DNA from: Palsa-147 sp036513895
Lineage (GTDB): Bacteria > Acidobacteriota > Terriglobia > Acidiferrales > UBA7541
NCBI GenBank assembly: GCA_036513895.1
Contig: DATBYF010000072.1
Span: 18,075-82,074, forward strand
DNA: 64,000 nucleotides
Reading direction: 5' to 3'
Part shown: positions 61,249 to 64,000 of the stretch, in pieces
How the letters are laid out: every line of letters starts with the position of its first letter
Numbering within the stretch: position 1 is the stretch's first letter
Notes under the pieces: generated by a model
The model's database searches: none
Told to the model about the DNA's origin: nothing
Seen by the model: only the letters and a program-made list of their open reading frames with translations
Position numbers and translations under genes: made by a program

Positions 61249-62061
61249 TTATTCCTTCTTGCCTTTCGGCTTTGCCGTTTTCTTTGGCTTGGCCGCGGCC
61301 TTATGCGCTTTGGGCGCTGCTTTTTTCGCGTGAGCCTTCGCGGGCTTTGCTGCCGCTTTATGGTGTACGGCCTTCGGCTCAGCAGGTGCTGCTTCAATCT
61401 GTACTGGCGCGGCAGCCGCGTCGCCCGACTTGTTCACGCGCAACGACCGGCTCAGTTTTTCCGCTGCTGGCCGCGACAACAGCAACCGCTCGTGGCGCAG
61501 CAGTTCGTAAGGCTCGAGTGCCGTCGTCGCGACCAGCGTGACGCCATGAAGATTCCGGCTGGCGCGTTCTAGATTCACGTTCTCGCCCGTATCCACAAGC
61601 AGCATCGTCTGGCTCGCATCGTCCAGCTTCGTCAACTGTTTGCGGAACAAATTCGTCCGGTGTGAATCGAGTGCCCAGCCTTCTACAATCGTGAGCTTCT
61701 GGTCCGCGAGTTTCGCCGAAAGTGCCGAACGCAATGCGCCGGCGTGCATCTGACGCGGCACCACATAATCGTAACTTCGCGGTACCGGCCCGTGAACCGT
61801 GCCGCCCTTGCGCCAAAGCGGCGAACGAATCGAACCGATACGCGCGCGCCCTGTGCCCTTCTGCCGCCACAGCTTGCGTCCCGCACCGCTCACTTCGCCC
61901 TTCGGTTTCGTTTTGTGCGTGCCGGCGCGCCGCGCGTTCAAATAGTGCCGCGCCGTCTCGTGCAGCAAATGCACATTGACCTTCGCCGCAAAGACTTCGT
62001 CGGAAAGCTCGACTTGCCCGACTGTATCTCCGTCCAGGTTTATTACGTCCACGACTGGCAT
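61249..62061 (-). CDS. rplD: Ribosomal protein L4 with Ala/Lys-rich C-terminal extension
   Basis: Tunnel protein that in some bacteria also represses its own operon. Core motifs GAGRKLWRQKGTGRARIGSI and GGTVHGPVPRSYDYVVPRQM are canonical. At 270 residues it is about 60 longer than usual; the extra C-terminal part is low-complexity Ala/Lys/Pro (AKPAKAHAKKAAPKAHKAAA). Confidence 0.98.
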   Translation of the reverse strand: MPVVDVINLDGDTVGQVELSDEVFAAKVNVHLLHETARHYLNARRAGTHKTKPKGEVSGAGRKLWRQKGTGRARIGSIRSPLWRKGGTVHGPVPRSYDYVVPRQMHAGALRSALSAKLADQKLTIVEGWALDSHRTNLFRKQLTKLDDASQTMLLVDTGENVNLERASRNLHGVTLVATTALEPYELLRHERLLLSRPAAEKLSRSLRVNKSGDAAAAPVQIEAAPAEPKAVHHKAAAKPAKAHAKKAAPKAHKAAAKPKKTAKPKGKKE

Positions 62062-62071
62062 ATTCTTCTCG

Positions 62072-62713
62072 CTATTTTCCGTGCTTCGCTTTGCGAATCA
62101 CGATGTAGGCGCCGCTTGGTCCCGGCACTGCGCCGCGCACCAGCAATAAATTCTCTTCCGAATCCACTTTCACGACTTTCAAATTCTTCGATGTTTGCCG
62201 CGCGTTGCCCATGTGTCCGGGGAAGTGTTGTCCTGGCCAAACGCGTGACGGGAACGAACTGCCGCCAATTCCGCCCGGCGCGCGATGGAACATCGAGCCG
62301 TGCGTCGCGTCGCCGCCACGATAGTGCCAGCGCTTGACGCCGCCCGCGAAGCCCTTGCCTTTGCTTATGCCGGTGACATCCACATACTCGCCCGCGGCAA
62401 ACGCATCCACCAAAACTCGGTCGCCTGGCTTGGTCTCGTCGTTTGAAACCTCGAGCCGAACCTCGCGCACGAATCGCATTGGCGCAACATTCGACTTCTT
62501 GAAATGCCCGGTCATGGCCTTGGTCAATCTCTGCGGCTTGATGAACTCCACAAGGCCCAGCTGAACTGCATCGTACCCGTCGGTTTCCTTGTTTCGCCGC
62601 TGCACCACGACGCAGGGACCCGCTTGAAGGACGGTGCATGGCACTGACGAGCCATCCTTCTCGAAGTACTGCGTCATCCCGATTTTGATTCCCAGAATTC
62701 CGTTGACTGCCAT
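62072..62713 (-). CDS. rplC: Ribosomal protein L3
   Basis: Reaches the peptidyl transferase centre. 213 residues, beginning MAVNGILGIKIGMTQYFEKD and with the central loop FAGGVKRWHYRGGDATHGSM and PGGIGGSSFPSRVWPGQHFP, where the methylated Gln of enteric L3 is not obvious. Second gene of the S10 group. Confidence 0.98.
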   Translation of the reverse strand: MAVNGILGIKIGMTQYFEKDGSSVPCTVLQAGPCVVVQRRNKETDGYDAVQLGLVEFIKPQRLTKAMTGHFKKSNVAPMRFVREVRLEVSNDETKPGDRVLVDAFAAGEYVDVTGISKGKGFAGGVKRWHYRGGDATHGSMFHRAPGGIGGSSFPSRVWPGQHFPGHMGNARQTSKNLKVVKVDSEENLLLVRGAVPGPSGAYIVIRKAKHGK

Positions 62714-62731
62714 CGTCGTCGCTCTTCCCCG

Positions 62732-63067
62732 TTACTTCGTAGTGTGTTCGCGGCCGAAGGCCTTGATCTCGACGTCCACGCCCGGCGGCAAGTCGAGTTT
62801 CATCAGCGCGTCCACCGTGTCCGGCGTTGGCTCGAGAATGTCAATGAGCCGTTTGTGCGTTCGCATCTCAAACTGCTCGCGCGATTTCTTGTCCACGTGC
62901 GGCGAACGCAGCACCGTCCAGCGGTTGATCACCGTTGGCAGTGGAATCGGTCCGGCCACATTCGCGCCCGTGCGCTTGGCTGTGTCCACAATTTCTTTCG
63001 TGGACTGGTCGAGAACGCGGTGATCGTAAGCCTTCAGGCGAATCCGAATTTTTTCTCCGTTGGCCAT
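62732..63067 (-). CDS. rpsJ: Ribosomal protein S10
   Basis: Also the NusE antitermination factor. 111 residues: KIRIRLKAYDHRVLDQSTKE, GPIPLPTVINRWTVLRSPHV and EMRTHKRLIDILEPT. It starts two bases after the tuf stop, so the str and S10 groups are joined. Confidence 0.99.
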   Translation of the reverse strand: MANGEKIRIRLKAYDHRVLDQSTKEIVDTAKRTGANVAGPIPLPTVINRWTVLRSPHVDKKSREQFEMRTHKRLIDILEPTPDTVDALMKLDLPPGVDVEIKAFGREHTTK

Positions 63068-63069
63068 GG

Positions 63070-64000
63070 CTACTCGATGATCTCGGTTACCGCGCCTGCT
63101 CCTACTGTGTGGCCGCCTTCGCGAATCGCGAAGCGCAGCCCCTTCTCCAGCGCTACCGGCGTGATCAACGCCACTTCCATCGTCACGTTGTCTCCCGGCA
63201 TCACCATCTCCACTCCCGTCGGCAACGCCACATCTCCGGTCACGTCCGTCGTCCGAAAATAAAACTGCGGCCGGTATCCCGTGAAAAACGGCGTGTGCCG
63301 CCCGCCTTCTTCCTTCGTCAGCACGTACGCCTCTGCCTTGAACTTCGTGTGCGGTGTGATCGAGCCCGGCTTCGCTACCACTTGCCCGCGCTCCACATCT
63401 TCTTTTTCCGTCCCGCGCAAAAGCAATCCCACGTTGTCTCCGGCCATTCCTTCATCCAGCAGCTTGCGGAACATCTCCACGCCCGTCACCACCCGCTTCA
63501 CCGTCGGCCGGAATCCCACAATCTCCACTTCTTCGCTCACGCGCACTTTCCCGCGCTCGATTCGCCCCGTCACCACCGTTCCGCGGCCCGAGATACTGAA
63601 AATATCTTCGATCGGCATGGCAAACGGCTTGTCCACATCCCGCTGCGGCAGCGCTACGTTCTTGTCCACTGCTTCCATCAATTCCAGAATCGACTTCTCC
63701 CACTTGGCATCGCCCTCGAGCGCCTTCAGCGCCGAGCCGCGTATCACCGGCACCGTGTCGCCGGGAAATTGATAGCTCTTCAGCAACTCGCGCACTTCCA
63801 GCTCAACGAGTTCGAGCAGTTCAGGGTCTTCCACCACATCGCACTTGTTCAAAAACACCACAATCGATGGCACGCCCACCTGGCGCGCCAGCAGAATGTG
63901 CTCGCGTGTCTGTGGCATTGGCCCGTCTGTCGCTGCCACCACCAGGATCGCGCCATCCATCTGCGCCGCACCGGTGATCATGTTCTTGATGTAGTCGGCG
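63070..64000 (-). CDS. tuf: Elongation factor Tu, C-terminal part (5' end outside window)
   Basis: Brings aminoacyl-tRNA to the ribosome. About 310 C-terminal residues are present; the frame is open to the right edge. The visible part includes ADYIKNMITGAAQMDGAILV, the G4 motif FLNKCDVVEDPELLELVELE, G5 RGSALKAL, and domains 2 and 3 (GRGTVVTGRIERGKVRV, GGRHTPFFTGYRPQFYFRTT). The N-terminal P-loop is off the window. Confidence 0.98.
   Translation of the reverse strand, partial: ADYIKNMITGAAQMDGAILVVAATDGPMPQTREHILLARQVGVPSIVVFLNKCDVVEDPELLELVELEVRELLKSYQFPGDTVPVIRGSALKALEGDAKWEKSILELMEAVDKNVALPQRDVDKPFAMPIEDIFSISGRGTVVTGRIERGKVRVSEEVEIVGFRPTVKRVVTGVEMFRKLLDEGMAGDNVGLLLRGTEKEDVERGQVVAKPGSITPHTKFKAEAYVLTKEEGGRHTPFFTGYRPQFYFRTTDVTGDVALPTGVEMVMPGDNVTMEVALITPVALEKGLRFAIREGGHTVGAGAVTEIIE

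Overview
The window looks like a piece of a chromosome from an uncultured or soil-type member of the Acidobacteriota. This is inferred from the gene set, from the dispersed palindromic repeats between genes, and from a GroEL ending in a Gly/Met-rich tail. No rRNA, tRNA, insertion sequence, prophage or CRISPR array was recognised. It is ordinary core chromosome with accessory regulatory genes on the left and the large ribosomal-protein locus on the right.

Layout, left part. 1-500 is the 3' end of gpsA. 701-3806 holds an uncharacterised gene and a minus-strand regulatory cluster: Crp/Fnr regulator, sigma-54 activator without a receiver domain, and a histidine-kinase-like protein that has lost its phospho-accepting histidine. 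4278-6477 is an MHYT-domain histidine kinase with its NarL-type response regulator. 6478-8257 has few genes and contains repeats, a promoter-like element and two small genes. 8258-10027 is an HD-GYP sensor. 10315-13019 carries ftsY, ribD and ribE. 13214-17404 has an FAD oxidoreductase, an APC permease, an Mla-type ATPase and mobA.

Layout, middle part. 17553-19745 is groES-groEL with a perfect CIRCE operator and a strong terminator. 19824-22706 is a phosphate module (DUF47 protein and PiT transporter) overlapping a divergent ribBA. 22748-26660 is a minus-strand cluster of a ComEA-like protein, a paired M16 peptidase system and a DUF2520 protein. Then come a glycosyltransferase, uvrB, a secreted protein, an AsmA-like protein, lepB, rnc, two secreted TPR-type proteins, an ECF sigma/anti-sigma pair, a Tat-exported M24 peptidase, a YheT-like hydrolase, guaB, a VanZ-like protein and an M61 peptidase.

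Layout, right part. From 64000 down to 46392 on the minus strand runs the fused str/S10/spc/alpha locus: tuf, rpsJ, rplC, rplD, rplW, rplB, an unidentified 116-residue basic protein, rpsS, rplV, rpsC, rplP, rpmC, rpsQ, rplN, rplX, rplE, rpsZ, rpsH, rplF, rplR, rpsE, rpmD, rplO, secY, adk, map, infA, rpmJ, rpsM, rpsK, rpsD, rpoA, rplQ, then a terminator shared with the converging M61 gene.

The most interesting points are: the extra basic, Cys-containing gene inserted between rplB and rpsS with its own ribosome binding site; a RibBA whose active-site motifs are altered in both domains; a kinase-like protein with Arg in place of the H-box His beside an activator lacking a receiver; and two tandem TTG-N8-CAA palindromes exactly 22 bp apart upstream of the Crp/Fnr gene. 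Riboflavin genes lie in two places (ribD-ribE and ribBA), and ribH is not in the window.
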